Shown here in pieces: positions 1-11,202 of a stretch of 64,000 bases of DNA. The notes below the pieces were generated by a model that worked only from the letters and a program-made list of their open reading frames with translations, was not told where the DNA came from and made no database searches. Where the stretch lies: NCBI GenBank assembly GCA_034401795.1, contig CM067373.1, positions 37,731,443 through 37,795,442 of the forward strand, written 5' to 3'. Position numbers and translations under genes: made by a program. The number at the start of each line of letters is the position of its first letter. The stretch's first letter is position 1. The stretch is from Chaetoderma sp. LZ-2023a. Its lineage: Eukaryota; Mollusca; Caudofoveata; Chaetodermatida; Chaetodermatidae.

Positions 1-348
1 CGTTGCGACAAGTTCTCTGAGGGACGCTACATACTGATCCGTAGTTTCATATTGTTGCTGTGATCTTTCAAGGGCAGTAACCGTAGCCTCATGCGTGTCG
101 TCTGATGTGCTTAGCGTATAGAAAATCCGTTGTCCTTCAGCTCCAATTGAAAGGAGAAGCAATGCCTTTCTCTGCTCAGCAGTAAAAGAGTCTGAACCTG
201 ATGCCAACACGAAATTATCATACAACAATTTCCATTGACGCCATGCATATAACGGATTACCTGGCCGTGCTGGAAAAGCTAGAGGAGGAGCGCAGGCTAG
301 CAAAGCGGTGGTAACACCAGTTGGTGTAGCAGTAGCCGAATCAGCCAT
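1..348 (-). pseudogene. retrotransposon gag-like ORF, 5' part, cut by the window edge
   Basis: A stop-free - strand frame of 116 codons runs from the ATG at 348 down to base 1, so the end is missing. It opens with a Ser/Thr/Ala-rich leader, then a block centred on WRQWKLLYDNFV and FTAEQRKALLLLSIG followed by GAEGQRIFYTL. This helix-rich pattern (a W..W start, then an LLxxIGxEGxxIF core) is the usual look of the capsid part of LTR-retrotransposon Gag proteins; that family link is by resemblance only. Gag packages element RNA in the cytoplasm. On the - strand, the bases just before the ORF contain TGGCGACG (near 534), a plausible tRNA primer-binding site, and the + strand reads TGTAGTG at 540, compatible with an LTR edge. 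No protease or RT is visible because the window ends. It could be live or dead; I cannot tell from this part. Confidence 0.6.
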
Positions 349-929
349 CACACTGTCGAGATGCAGCAATAGCAGCAGTAGTAGTACGAACAGGGAACAA
401 TACGTTGTAGCGGCAGCAGCAGTAGTAATTCTCATTAGACTGACCTCTGTACATGCATCTAGCAAATCTAATTTTAGCACGGAAACTAGCACAGACTTAA
501 TCTGATAATCTGGAATTTAATCTTACGTCGCCATTAATATGTAGTGTTCTAGCCAGTACTTGGCTAGTACTTAATTAGAAGTAACGGTATGTAACTTCAA
601 CAAGGTAGACACAACTAGAACTTACTTAATACTGATACTTTAATAGATCAACTACTACACTGAATTATGACTATTGATACTTGTATATAATATAAAGGCA
701 CGACTGTAACATATGCTTAATAGTACAATTGAGTAGAGCAGAGGCCAGTAGGTATGTACGGTACGACAGTCACCAACTAACTGAGGTCCCTGGGAGATGC
801 TGATACAGTGCCTGGTAATTAGGTGGGCTATCTCATGTTACCACAGGTTCAGGATAGGTGTACTTTGTTTTATGGGTAATGTATTTGTGCACGATACTAC
901 AGATTCCTACCTATCTATAGACACATACA
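349..929. other. gap: leader or LTR-side DNA, no gene seen
   Basis: I see no convincing coding sequence. If the gag-like ORF is real, this stretch should hold its leader and part of its 5' LTR (- strand). The possible LTR edge is TGTAGTG at 540, but no second LTR is available to confirm it. Confidence 0.3.
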
Positions 930-1760
930 TCTTACTGGCGAATATGCCCAGCTTCATGAAGATCACCCCGCCTAGCATCTCCTCAGAAAGATAGCATGCA
1001 TACATGTTACGGAGCAATGGCTCCTGGATCATATGACGATCCAGTCACCATTGTCCCGCAACCACATGTAACATCACTAGGACAAGTTTATAGTTCACAA
1101 AAGCAATTTAGAAAGCACTATGTCGTTTATGGTAGGGAGTGAGAGACGGATATCAATCACCAGTGTCCTTCCTGTGAGGGCGTGGTGGGCTCTAAGACCT
1201 CAAGCAGACACTACAATGAATTGGATGGAGATCTGCATCTCATCCATCACCTGTGTGCTAACGGACATAGTGCTAACATATTACCTGTCATTAGGGTTAA
1301 GTTTCCAGACTGCCCAGAGATGCACTGCAGGCCGGTGTCACAATATAATTAATTCCTACCTGGGCGGGGGCAATCTAAACTAACTAGTATCCGAAGATAC
1401 ATAGGGAGGTGTGTGTGTAAATCGGCACATTAGTTATCACCACTCGGAAACCTCTGATAGTTTCCCAGAATCAGATCCTGCTAACGCGTCGATGGGGAAT
1501 TCAAACAATTATTAAGCCTTGCGGCTAGAGGAGCATGCAAAGAGACAATAACTTGATATAAATAAGAGGCCCTAAGGTAATTGGCCAATTATACACAACC
1601 TAGCTGGTGCGTGTTGTTACATATCCACTACAGCCGGAAAAGAGGCGTACACAATGTGTCTCTTATGGAGAGATTGTCCCTAACCACTTTAAACCTATCC
1701 TATTCAAGATCGTGTCATCTTGCGCTACACAACTGTAGCATATCAATTTCAGTGTTCTAT
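930..1760 (+). repeat. diverged long repeat, copy 1 (possible LTR)
   Basis: This stretch matches 45088-45915 in the same orientation with many substitutions and small indels. Shared landmarks include ACATGTTAC (about 1001 and 45187), AGTGTCCTT/AATGTCCTT followed by GAGGGCGTGG, AGAAGATACAT-like blocks, CTCGGAAACCTC, TTTCCCAGA/G, GAGACAATAACTT, CCGGAAAAGAGGCGTACAC and TAAACCTATCCTAT. It lies next to the gag-like ORF on the 5' side of that - strand ORF, which would fit an LTR. The edges are not resolved. Confidence 0.5.
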
Positions 1761-3400
1761 GAACTGTTACTGTACCGATGACCAATAGGTACTCAAGTAA
1801 CTATACTATTGTGCATTTAATAATTTCCACAAATGGTACTGATGACTAATAGGTACCAAAGATTTCCGCAGACAGACTGTTGATGTGGAACACTCTCATG
1901 ACGGTGAAGGAGAACGGATGATAAGGATGTCCATTAGATAGTCAGATTAACTGATACATAATTTAAAGACCAAGTACTATACGCAGCGAGATTTGTGTTC
2001 TGATACGTGCAAATAATGCAACATATACTGACTAAAAAAATTACATTATCATATTGTCATAGGATACAGATAATTTTGTAAATACTTCGTCGAAAGTGAC
2101 CATTTTCGTACCCTTTCAAAAACGAAATAGAAACGGAAGTACTAGCGTCAATAGGGGATGTGACGTCATCGGAGGGACCTGTCTTTCTCTTCTCTTTCCT
2201 CGATAAAAATTGAAATTTACTCAAATAACGTGAAGATTTCTCGGCATATTTTCCAGGCAGCATTCACTAGAATGAGTATGAACTCATATCTGAGGGAAAT
2301 AGTGACTCCGGGCCTGAAGATGCCGATGATGTGCCAAATTTAGGCGTAGATCATACCAATTTGAACCGTTACCAGATTTCGAACATGCACTAGCAGACGA
2401 GTTGAACTGGCATGGACGACAGAAACGCGCGACTTCAGATGTAGACTGATCAGTAAATTACAAACGAGTTATTGTTTTTTCTATATGAGCTAATATTGTG
2501 TTATATCTGCCGCATTAAATTATAAAGTATCTATATATAGGCTGCGTATCAGAAAATGGGCAATAATTTGCACCGTTTGTTTTAGTTTTAGTCAAAACTT
2601 ACAAGTTGTGATAGGACAATGGTTGCTGTTGCAGTGACAAATACAAAACCTCCATACATGCAAGGACCATGCTTCATTATTACAAACCAAAAACTAATTA
2701 ATTGTTGTTTACAAACAGAAAACTTGAAGCGCTGCAAACACAGCCTGGGAAGTCGCTAGCTACGCCTTGTCTTACTAGAATTACTGAAAATATAGATATA
2801 CTGGAGCCATACGCATGTTCAAGACAGATGCTGTCCCGACGATGTCCCGCCTGGTTAATCATTTGTAGCCGAGCATACCTGAAGTCTGTGTAACCGCTTA
2901 GGCAAATCTGCTGGAGAAGTCGCCTTCAGATCCAGTATTTGAATCCCCTTGTGTACAACCGTTTATACGAAACTGGCAGAGATTGTCAGTACGTAGTAGA
3001 ATGTATGGCCTATTTTGTTTCCATGATTTAAGCACAGATGGACATGTATGTTTTTCATGTGCCTTGTACTGTCTAGAAGTGTAAATGTGTATATATGTAT
3101 AATATGTTATTATGAATACATAAGATGTATAGATATATGTATCCATAATATCTACATGACAAGTCACATAAGTTCCTTACCCGGAAAAGTGACGGTTAGT
3201 TTTAAACTCAAATATGTTGACCAACAAAAGGCCATACAGGCCTTATACATCGTAATGATTCCGTAACCAAACCGTACCGGTCAATCCGTACCTAGCCTAT
3301 TGGAGAGTCCATACCCTACATCTGGTTGATGACTATTTGGGTGGCTAAAAAGGACAGAGAGGCTGTGTCATTAAAACGGACAAAGAGGGCGTGTCATCTA
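1761..3400. other. gap: AT-rich, no gene seen
   Basis: No coding region can be supported. A 68-codon - strand frame (2057-2263) has no recognised domain. The stretch includes the CRE-containing dispersed repeat at 2110-2180, listed separately. Confidence 0.3.
2110..2180 (-). repeat. CRE-containing dispersed repeat, copy 1
   Basis: The 20-bp block 2161-2180 (TGACGTCATCGGAGGGACCT) is the exact reverse complement of 7364-7383. A second shared block, CTATTTCGTTTTT on this copy's - strand (about 2118-2130), follows in both copies at a different distance. TGACGTCA is a consensus cAMP-response element. The two copies are 5.2 kb apart in opposite orientation. Confidence 0.6.
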
Positions 3401-3419
3401 ACATAAATCATCATCATCA

Positions 3420-3790
3420 TCTACGAGGCATGAAGCTGGAATAGTCCATCAAGTGTACAATCATAATTGAGATAAATACTCCATCATGAAGCTGGAATAG
3501 TCCGTCTAGTGCACAAATTGTACGTCTGATAGATGCACTATTTAATAATCATTCTGTCGATTCTATTGAAAATTTTGAAACTAATTTGACTGTGCGCTGC
3601 CTATGGCAGAAGCAGCACTCAGTCAAATTAGTTTCAAAATATTCATTAGGTTAGCTTAGGTTACCTGTGTGGGTATGTACCTTGATAATGATATTCTAGG
3701 GATTCAGGGTTCGATCGATTCCAGCGCAGGCAAATCTTGAGTGGAGCGTACCTAAAATGGACACGGCATAGCTAGAAATGTATCTCTGTT
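3420..3790 (+). repeat. foldback element family P1, copy with hairpin
   Basis: The hairpin at 3561-3645 has arms TTTTGAAACTAATTTGACTG and its complement around a TGCC/GGCA centre. The flank after it (GATCGATTCCAGCGCAGG, about 3710-3730) matches the flanks of other P1 copies at 12530, 23990 and 38780. The flank before it carries the TTTAATAATCATTCTGT word seen before the hairpins at 23510, 24650 and 40500. No ORF. Confidence 0.6.
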
Positions 3791-3819
3791 ATTGGTACCC
3801 CACCATTATCTCCATCAGC

Positions 3820-4050
3820 CATTTTTACTGTCATCATTATCGGTCACAATCAACATTGTAAGCCCCATAATTGTTACTCTCATCATGCCAATGTTGTCAT
3901 CACCATCATTGTCACTCATCATCATAGTATGATAGTCATCACCATCATCACAATCATTGTCACTGCCTTCGGTCTTATCATCATCATTGTCACTCTCTTG
4001 ATAGAACTTTACTATCATCCTCATCATCACCTTCATTATTGTCAATACTA
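3820..4050. repeat. degenerate (ATC/CAT)n simple repeat
   Basis: Repeated CATCAT, CATCATTGTCACT and TCATCATCACC words fill this stretch. The Asp-rich frame read on the - strand is a product of the repeat. Confidence 0.8.
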
Positions 4051-4686
4051 ACACCGTACACGCATTGTGATTGAGCTCATAAAATTGTGATATACCGGTA
4101 TTTATTTCAAGCGTTTCAAGCCGTTGCTTGGTGTGAGTATGCAACATGTGTCACTGTGTGTGTGGACACAGTAGATCATTAGGTGGTGCTTTGGACTTCG
4201 GGGGATAACAAAGGGAGTTCGGATTGGCTGCTCATAAACCAGTCAGTCATTCGTTCTCTCTTTAATTTCACCTGGGTTCACTTTCTGCAGAGACCACCAC
4301 GTATCAGAAATGAGGTCGGTGCCAATGACTCGGGTGGGCGTGTGCCGTCAAGATGGTTTATCCTAGTATGAAGAATCATTGATTTAAACAAAATGGATAC
4401 CTCTCCGACTTCTTTCATTTTCTCTAGTATTAGGCTCAATGAGAAACGATATTACCATTGTGGCACGTTTGACCATACTTAGAGCTATTGACTTTAAACT
4501 TGGTGAGTCTTCATATTTCAGAGTGATAAATTGTACAAGTTGAGAATAATGACAAGATGCAACTTGAAATCAAGGACAAAATATAAGCCCATGATATTAG
4601 GCCTATAATAAAGTAAGACTTGTCTAGATAGCATGGATTGGCACAGATTAGCAAATGCTTAGCGAAAGATGAAAAATCTAATGTTT

Positions 4687-5640
4687 ATTTGCAAACCAAG
4701 ATGACTATTTTTGACAATTTACCAATGATATCACTGGTTCCATAAACTAACCAGTTATTTCAGTGGTAAATTTTCTAAAATAGTCTTCTTGGTTTGCAAA
4801 TAGGCATTTATGAAGAGGACTACTGGTACACAACACTAATGGAAATATTACAACATCTAGTATAGGCTATTGAGAGCAATAGATACTGGGATTGCCAGAG
4901 CGAACTGAGTCATATACAGTGTACATGTCCATTTGCTGACCAAGATTCCAGAAGACAATTTTTGAAGATTTACCAATTTAATGACTGTTTTGGTAATCTA
5001 ACCTGTCATTCCAGTGTTAAACTTTCAAAAATAGTCTTTAGTTGGTCTACAAATGGAGATTATCAAGGCAACTACAGACATGACAGAATGATGCAATGGT
5101 AACATTTGAAAAATATATTTATTCACACTATTGACAACAATATATATTGGGGTGAGGGAACTAAGCTATAAACAGTGTACTGGTGTGTCCATTTGCTGAT
5201 CAAGACTCCAAGAGATTACATCTGAAAATTTACCACTGGAGAGACTGGTTTTGTAACCCAACCAGTGATTCCAGTGGGAAAATTTCAAAAATAGTCTGTT
5301 GATTTGTAAATGGACATTTATCAAGATCACTGCAGAAGCGCTAATGATGGAAAGGTTGACCAGCATCTAGTATATTTAATCATCATGAGGCAATGAGCAC
5401 AATACACTAATTAATACATATATTGGGATGCGTAAAATGAGTTATATTTTTTTAAATTGTTCACAATACATTGGTTGTCAATTTGGGGACCCAGATTCCA
5501 AGAATATTTTTTTTAATTTACCACCGTAATGGTTCAGTTATCTAGCCAGTCATTCCAATGGTAAATTAAAAAAAAAATCTCTTGGTCGGCACAAAGACAT
5601 TCTTCAAGATCACTTCAGATGACGTCTTTGACTGCCTAGA
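4687..5640. repeat. tandem array of four hairpin units (family P2)
   Basis: Four units start near 4687, 4931, 5191 and 5481 (spacing about 244, 260 and 290). Each has a left arm TCCATTTGC..ACCAAGA..., a centre based on ACTGG and GGTT, and a right arm ending in ..TTGGT.TGCAAAT. Between hairpins the units share further words such as CAGTGTAC and ATATTGGG. The left and right arms of each unit are complementary with mismatches. This is a tandem expansion of a repeat seen singly elsewhere (13263, 25899, 41597). Confidence 0.75.
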
Positions 5641-5839
5641 CCATTAAAGGGGTTACTTTAGCTATTAAATTATTACTAGGCCACCGAAGTGTGGTCAGTC
5701 ACAAATTATAATTCACACTTGTCAATTTGCCTTGCTAGCTAACAGTGGTAACAGGCTAGTGTTAATTTCTGTGAATGACACATGTAGGTAAAACTTTTCT
5801 CACTTTGTGACCAAGGATGCGTCACATCCACCTTGCAAA

Positions 5840-6305
5840 TCTTATGCCATAGCAACCATCCGCCATCCGGCCATCAACTTTTGTTTTCAAACACTACTCC
5901 TCATTAACCACTTGGCCGATTTCAACCAAATTTGGCTGGAAGGACCCTATGGTTGTAGGCTCCAGAACCACAGTTAAGAATTTTTATTCATTAATTTTTG
6001 GGGTGAAAATCTGATTTTATGAAAAATGTACCGGAAATTGTCAAAATGACAAAACATACTTTTGTAAAAACACAATCTTAGATTTTATGAAAAAAACCTA
6101 TAACTGCTTGACATATTTCAACTAACTTTGGCTAGAGTGACCCTATGGTAGAATCCAGAACTTCTATTCTGAATTTTGATTGATCAATTTTTTGGGCGAG
6201 TCTTAGAATTTCCAAAAATTATCCATCATGTCTCTTTAAATGCAAATGGTTCAAATGCTAATGGTCCAGGTGAGCGCCACAGCTCCTTGGGCCTCTTGTT
6301 TTTTT
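5840..6305 (+). repeat. dispersed repeat with CAACCAAATTTGGCTG units, short copy
   Basis: It opens with CTTATGCCATAGCAACCATC and holds two internal units around TTTCAACCAAATTTGGCTGG (5917) and ATTTCAACTAACTTTGGCT (6113). It ends with GGTCCAGGTGAGCGCCAC and a hairpin-like CCTTGGGCC TCTTGTT. The same ends and units build the long copy at 56170-57262 and the reversed copy at 43035-43760. Confidence 0.7.
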
Positions 6306-6340
6306 AATTCTGGGGGTGGTGTGGACTGTTGGTGAAGCAT

Positions 6341-6341
<1 letters not shown>

Positions 6342-6418
<77 letters not shown>
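6342..6418 (+). repeat. (GT)n microsatellite
   Basis: About 38 uninterrupted GT dinucleotides, then GCGTGCGTG. The His/Thr and Val/Cys frames over it are artefacts. Confidence 0.97.
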
Positions 6419-6422
<4 letters not shown>

Positions 6423-6606
6423 CGTGTTGAAGGGGGTTGGGTGGGGGCTGTGGTTTGTCGGTTGTTAAGCCTACTCTTCCTGGCAGCAACCAATTTCATT
6501 AGGATCAGACATACTCAAACTGATGATCAGTGTAATATTTTATTACTTAACAGAGAGGTCAGTGGTCTCTGAAAAAAAGAGAGGAAGTATGACCACTGCA
6601 CAGGCA

Positions 6607-6695
6607 ATCTGTTGAATATTTTGAAAATAGTTTTACTGGAACCTGTTGCTGAAACAGCTACCAGTCAAACATTTTTCTAAATGTTCAATAAGTTT
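6607..6695 (+). repeat. P1 hairpin, decayed copy
   Basis: Left arm GTTGAATATTTTGAAAATAG, centre TGTTGCTGAAACAGCTA, right arm CAGTCAAACATTTTTCTAAA. The arms still pair over most of their length. Confidence 0.6.
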
Positions 6696-6699
6696 AAAT

Positions 6700-8666
6700 T
6701 CTGTTGTAACTAATAGGTCACAATGCATAATTATGCCCCTCCCCTCCCCTAACACCCTCGTTGCATCACACAGCGCTCGTGTCTCTGCTGCAAATGACTC
6801 AGACGATTGACTTAAATTACTGGTTTGAACTAGATAGACGAGCTAGACAGCTGTTTATAATTCTTGATGTCATGATTTGACGTTATATTTAGACAAAGGG
6901 CGTAAGTAGTGGAAGGCGAAGTAGTATTTTTTGTTTCTTGCGGTTTTTGTTGGCGAGAAAGTGGGAGGGGGGGGGGGGTGCTGTCTACGTGTAGGCCTAA
7001 TGGGGGGTGCACATCTTTTCATAATTAATCCATAAAAGCATTCCAAGTTATAACCAGCCAGTATAAATATTTGTGCTTCTCGAAAGCAATCTGCGCCGAA
7101 ATGCGGAGAGCAGACGACGGCTGTTGTACTGCGCCATCTTTGGGTTCGCGGAAATCGACTCTCTTTGTGTGTAATTTACCACTACACCGTAGCCTATAAA
7201 TTTTATTTGTTCGTGAAAATATGCAGCGAAATTCCAGTTGTTTTGTTTGCAGTATTACCGCAGCTATAAGCCACACAACGGTTAGGCATATTTGACAACA
7301 ATCTGCGATCGCGCAACAGGGTCACAATGACTTATTCACACTGTCGAGGCGCCCGATAACGATAGGTCCCTCCGATGACGTCATACGATATAGAGCTTTT
7401 CTATTTCGTTTTTTTCGAGGACAATACAGAATTGCAAAATACAACGTAAAACAGAGTAATATTTTAAAATAAAACATTTTATTATATTATTTATTGCACA
7501 ATCTTGTATATTAAACCTACATTTGCTACCGTTGTGCTTGGTCTTTAATGATAACTCGGCCATTTCTGATACGATTTTAACAGAGTAAAAAGTTCTGTAA
7601 TCCTCGTTTCATTCTGGTTCTGATCGGTACCAAGGACGACGAGAATGGTGCGATTTGAGAAAATCACAAGTACCAACTCGGTAAGGTATAAGCATACACT
7701 CTCCCAATCCTGACACGGGTTGTCAGGGAACATAGAGGTAGTTATATTGAAAATAACTCAGGGAAGCTCTGACACGCGTATGCGCGCTACGCGTTCTTAC
7801 GGACTTAGCCGTTTTTAACGAAAATCTCTCTCATAGAACTTTATACACACGTATTATCCTGCTTATGGAGGGGCGGAGGCGCGCTTGGCGCGAACCCGGA
7901 ACGGTCGTCCCGCACCCAGCTTCGCTGGGACGGTCCGTACCCGTACGGTCGATCCGCGCTACACCTGCCTCAAGAAATCCATTTGTAACCGGTACGCAGG
8001 AGTGGACTACGTCACAGAAAATGTGTAGATCACAAAAAAACAACTGGTTATAATTAAAGTTTTGAGGTAATAGCTATCCCATCTTTCAGGGGCCAGATAT
8101 CCTTTTGTTAACTTTAAAAACATCAATTTCCATTTAGTGTACTCTGGCAATGCAGCATAAGGTGGTATGTTAAAGAACTATGTTTCGTGCGCATCTATTG
8201 AATGTAGTAAAGCGGCGCAGCAAGAATCGGGTTCCCTGAAGGAACCAAATAGCATGGAATTTATCCTTGCGTGTCGGACAGTCATTCACAGTCACATTAC
8301 ATGTAATAACATGATAAAGGAAAATATGTCAAATAAAATAAAATTGTGTCCAAATTATTTCCTAAAACACAACACGTAATATTTTGTATTCGGCTTGTAC
8401 TACAGTTGATACACACTGATGTAGTGATATAGATTTTAAATCAATGAAGATCATTAATTACCTACTGTAACCTAGACATCCTTAGTAATCCTAATGTATT
8501 GGCCGCGGTCAATTGAAGATTGGCATGGTCATAATACTATTAACAGTATGGTAATGTTTGAAACATTTAAGCAGCCTTAAGTGCAGTTCTATTTGTTTAC
8601 TTAGCAAGTTTTATAATTTTTAATACCTATACCTATATATACAGATACAGATATATATCACTGAAC
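6700..8666 (+). promoter_or_regulatory. upstream region of TBCB; promoter not located
   Basis: No gene is seen. A relatively CpG-rich stretch lies at 7080-7400 and again at 7785-8010. A CRE (TGACGTCA, 7376-7383) is part of a repeat also found reversed at 2161. Either GC-rich island could hold the TBCB start site, with a spliced 5' UTR, but no initiator or donor can be chosen with confidence. The promoter role is inference from position only. Confidence 0.3.
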
Positions 8667-8786
8667 ATGTCTGAATCAATTAGAGTTATAAGTTCTCCCG
8701 TGTTGAGTATTTTTGTGTCCAGTGGAATCACATCATTTACAGCTGAGAAGAGATTTCCTAAAGACATTACAATTGCAGAATTAAAG
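8667..8786 (+). CDS. TBCB: tubulin-folding cofactor B, coding exon 1
   Basis: Exon 1 encodes 40 residues from ATG (8667) to AAG, followed by the donor GTAGGT. It reads through SPVLSIFVSSGITSF, AEKRFPKDITIAELK. This matches the start of the N-terminal ubiquitin-like domain of TBCB, whose hallmark in animals is a T/S-V-x-V-F-I-S-S strand, then EKR and TIAE-F/L-K. TBCB is a cytosolic chaperone cofactor: with TBCE it acts on alpha-tubulin during heterodimer assembly and disassembly, and its CAP-Gly domain binds the tubulin tail. The phase (0) and residues join exactly to exon 2 (AELK then NKLELVTG). The ATG is the first in frame at the domain start. Intron 1 (8787-24213) holds a Tc1 element, DIRS copy A, a SINE and a LINE. 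Five exons are present here; the 3' part of the gene is outside the window. Confidence 0.93.
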
Positions 8787-9210
8787 GTAGGTTTGCACGT
8801 GACATGGGGTTAAATACTTTTTCAAAGGCGTATTACTTGATACTTGGTGGTTTAGCTGTCGGAGCCGAAGGGCACAGCTCTGGTACAGATTATTTCAGTG
8901 CCCAACTACTCTGGTTCGATGGAAATAAATTTTTGGCCAGGTACGTAAATGGAAATATGCTTTGAATATTGTTCAAATGCAAATTATAAAATAATTTTGA
9001 ATCTTGAATTTTGAATATTGAAATACTGTCAAATACATATAATTTATATTGTGGTATAGCCATATATTATATCAGATAGGTCTCTGCACAGTTCTGGGAT
9101 GAAATGGGTTAAACAGATTAAGCTAGATAATTTAAGTTTATAGTATCACTATTAGATAACCACAGCTTAGAGATTTATGGCAACATTAACTAACTAACCA
9201 CTACATAGGC

Positions 9211-9213
<3 letters not shown>
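8787..9213. other. start of TBCB intron 1, no other feature
   Basis: AT-rich intronic DNA between the exon 1 donor and the (TA)n tract; nothing else recognised. Confidence 0.5.

Positions 9214-9279
<66 letters not shown>
9214..9279. repeat. (TA)n microsatellite, Tc1 target
   Basis: About 33 TA repeats ending at the Tc1-type element; TA resumes at 10931 after it, so the element landed within TA-rich DNA. Confidence 0.95.
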
Positions 9280-9282
<3 letters not shown>

Positions 9283-10930
9283 CTGTGCAAAAGTTAAGCA
9301 CCAGCAAAAACAATAGAACGTAGAAACATGATGGTACAACTAGGCTGCCATACTTTTTGTCCCCGCGTTAGCTGACATAATTCCAAGTACGAAATGCACA
9401 TGCATGCATGACTTCACGCCGCTTGATGTCCGTGCGTGGCGGGAAACAGCACACATTCAGTTATGTAAAAGTCCAGTTTGAGGTGTAGAACATTACATAC
9501 AGATTTAAGCGACAAGATTAGGAATTTTGTGTTCATGACCGTGGTTTATTTGTACAGAGAGAATTAGCTCTTGATTGTGAACCGCTATGGCAAGACGAAG
9601 GTTAAGTGATCGTGTGAAATGGCAAATCATAGGCATGCATACCACTGGTATGTCATGCAGAGAGATTGGCAGACAGCTGAACATTAACCATACTGTAATC
9701 AGTCGTTTGATTGCAAAACATGGGCAAACTAACGAGGTGAAGGACAGGCCTAGATCTGGAAGACCGAAGAAGACTACTGCCCGTGATGATCGAGCCCTAG
9801 TACGCCTTGTTAGGAGATCTCCATTCACCAACAGCAGAGTGCTCAGCCAGCAATGGGAAACGCGCTATAGAGTGTCAATGTCTACCGTCAAAAGGAGACT
9901 GTATGCTGCTGGCATGAAAGCTAGGAGACCTGTCAGACGTCCTCTCCTCACTGCACACCACAAAGAGGAGCGTCTGAGGTGGTGCAACGAAAGAAGACAC
10001 TGGAACATGAGATCCTGGAGACGGGTACACTGGTCCGATGAAAGTCGGTACCTGCTTCATGCCACAGATGGTCGAACTCGTGTATGGAGGTCCAGACGCA
10101 CGGCGTACGACCAACGTAACATCATGGAAGAAGTTCCATTTGGTGGAGGTTCCGTTATGATATGGGGGTGCATCTCATTTGATTGTAAGCTGGATCTGTT
10201 GACTACCTGGAACACTAAATGGACAAAGATATCAAGATTCCATACTGGATAGAGTTGTGGTCCCTCATTTTGTAAATCATGCACCTGGAACCCACCCTAT
10301 ATTCATGGATGACAACGCCCGACCACATCGTGCTAGAGCTGTGCATGAATACCTCCGCCAGAATGCCATCGAAACCCTACCATGGCCAGCAAGGAGCCCT
10401 GACATGAACCCTATTGAGCATATCTGGGACATTCTGGGAAACATGGTGAGAAGGAGGGATCCTCCTGTGCAGAACCTACAGGAATTAACAGACGCACTCC
10501 ATCTTGAATGGCAACGAATACCACAATGGCGTATCAGTCGGTTGGTGACCAGCATGAGACGTCGTGTCCAGGCCGTCATCCAGGCACAAGGTGGATATAC
10601 CCGGTATTAATAATGACAGTCTCAAACTCGTGCACAGATGTTAAACTTCATTTTCAGACACCATTAAGGACAATCTAGCCACGTGTGTCAACTGTAGGGC
10701 AATAGTTGTCAGTTGTGTCAACGTAACCATATTCAGGCCTCGTTTTCAAGTTCAAACAAAAACACAGTGTTTCCCCACCATCATGATCAGCATTCCTCTA
10801 GTTGCATTATTACCTCTTGCACTAAGATGGATGGGTACATAAATGTTTATGCTATTGCTTTCTTCATAGCACATGAATATACCCTCGCATGTGCGTAAAA
10901 ATAGGGTGGTGCTTAACTTTTGCACAGGTG
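9280..10930 (+). mobile_element. Tc1/mariner DNA transposon, 1.65 kb
   Basis: Perfect 24-bp terminal inverted repeats: CACCTGTGCAAAAGTTAAGC.. at 9280-9303 and its complement at 10907-10930. Both are flanked by TA (9278-9279 and 10931-10932), the Tc1/mariner target duplication. It carries one transposase ORF in the same orientation. It sits in TBCB intron 1, sense to the gene. The intact TIRs and a single frameshift suggest a fairly young copy. Confidence 0.95.
9587..10610 (+). pseudogene. Tc1-type transposase, DD34E, broken by one frameshift
   Basis: This enzyme would bind the element's inverted repeats and cut and paste it at TA. The first frame (from ATG 9587) has an N-terminal helix-turn-helix (VKWQIIGMHTTGMSCREIGRQ), a GRPKKTTARDDR linker with the GRPR-type motif, a second paired-like helix-turn-helix region (VSMSTVKRRLYAAGMKAR) and the first catalytic Asp in VHWSDESRY. 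A shift of one base near 10195-10205 then changes frame. The second frame resumes with FMDDNARPHRA (second Asp) and SPDMNPIEHIWD (Glu). I count 34 residues between the second Asp and the Glu, so DD34E. The combined length is about 340 residues, normal for the family. The gene is non-functional as read, unless the shift is a sequencing error; all catalytic residues remain. Confidence 0.93.
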
Positions 10931-10959
10931 TATATATTTGATATTCAAACTTATATATT

Positions 10960-11202
10960 TTAACCCTGTTTTGTTCACGAATGTCTTCTGCAGTGTTCTT
11001 AAGAAATGACCATTTAAAGACCAAGAGAAGATTATTTTTTAGAAAACTTAATGCTTAAATGACTGACTTGATAATGTTCATCTCGAGTCATTCCAGTGTT
11101 AAGTTTATTAATCTGTTCTCTTGGTCTGCAAACGGTCATTTGCCTCGAAAATTTCTATCTTGTCCCCTCACTCATTTTGACCATTGATTAGAGTTAAGTT
11201 AA
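10960..11202 (+). repeat. P2 foldback MITE copy (TTAA ends)
   Basis: TTAACCCTG at the left and AAGTTAA at the right bound a hairpin (10996-11140) of the ACCAAGAGAAGA / TCTTGGTCTGCAAA type. The length, about 243 bp, matches the copy at 13263-13501. Confidence 0.65.

Noticed and set aside
2057-2263. 68-codon - strand frame as a host exon
   Set aside because: No homology recognised, and part of it is the CRE-containing dispersed repeat.
3815-4147. Asp-rich protein on the - strand
   Set aside because: Translation of degenerate (ATC)n DNA; no other support.
6251-6572. His/Thr and Val/Cys repeat proteins
   Set aside because: Translations of the (GT)n microsatellite.
7831-8053. GC-rich frames on both strands as a gene or a tRNA
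   Set aside because: No tRNA cloverleaf or A/B box spacing could be drawn, and no protein domain; more likely upstream CpG-rich DNA.
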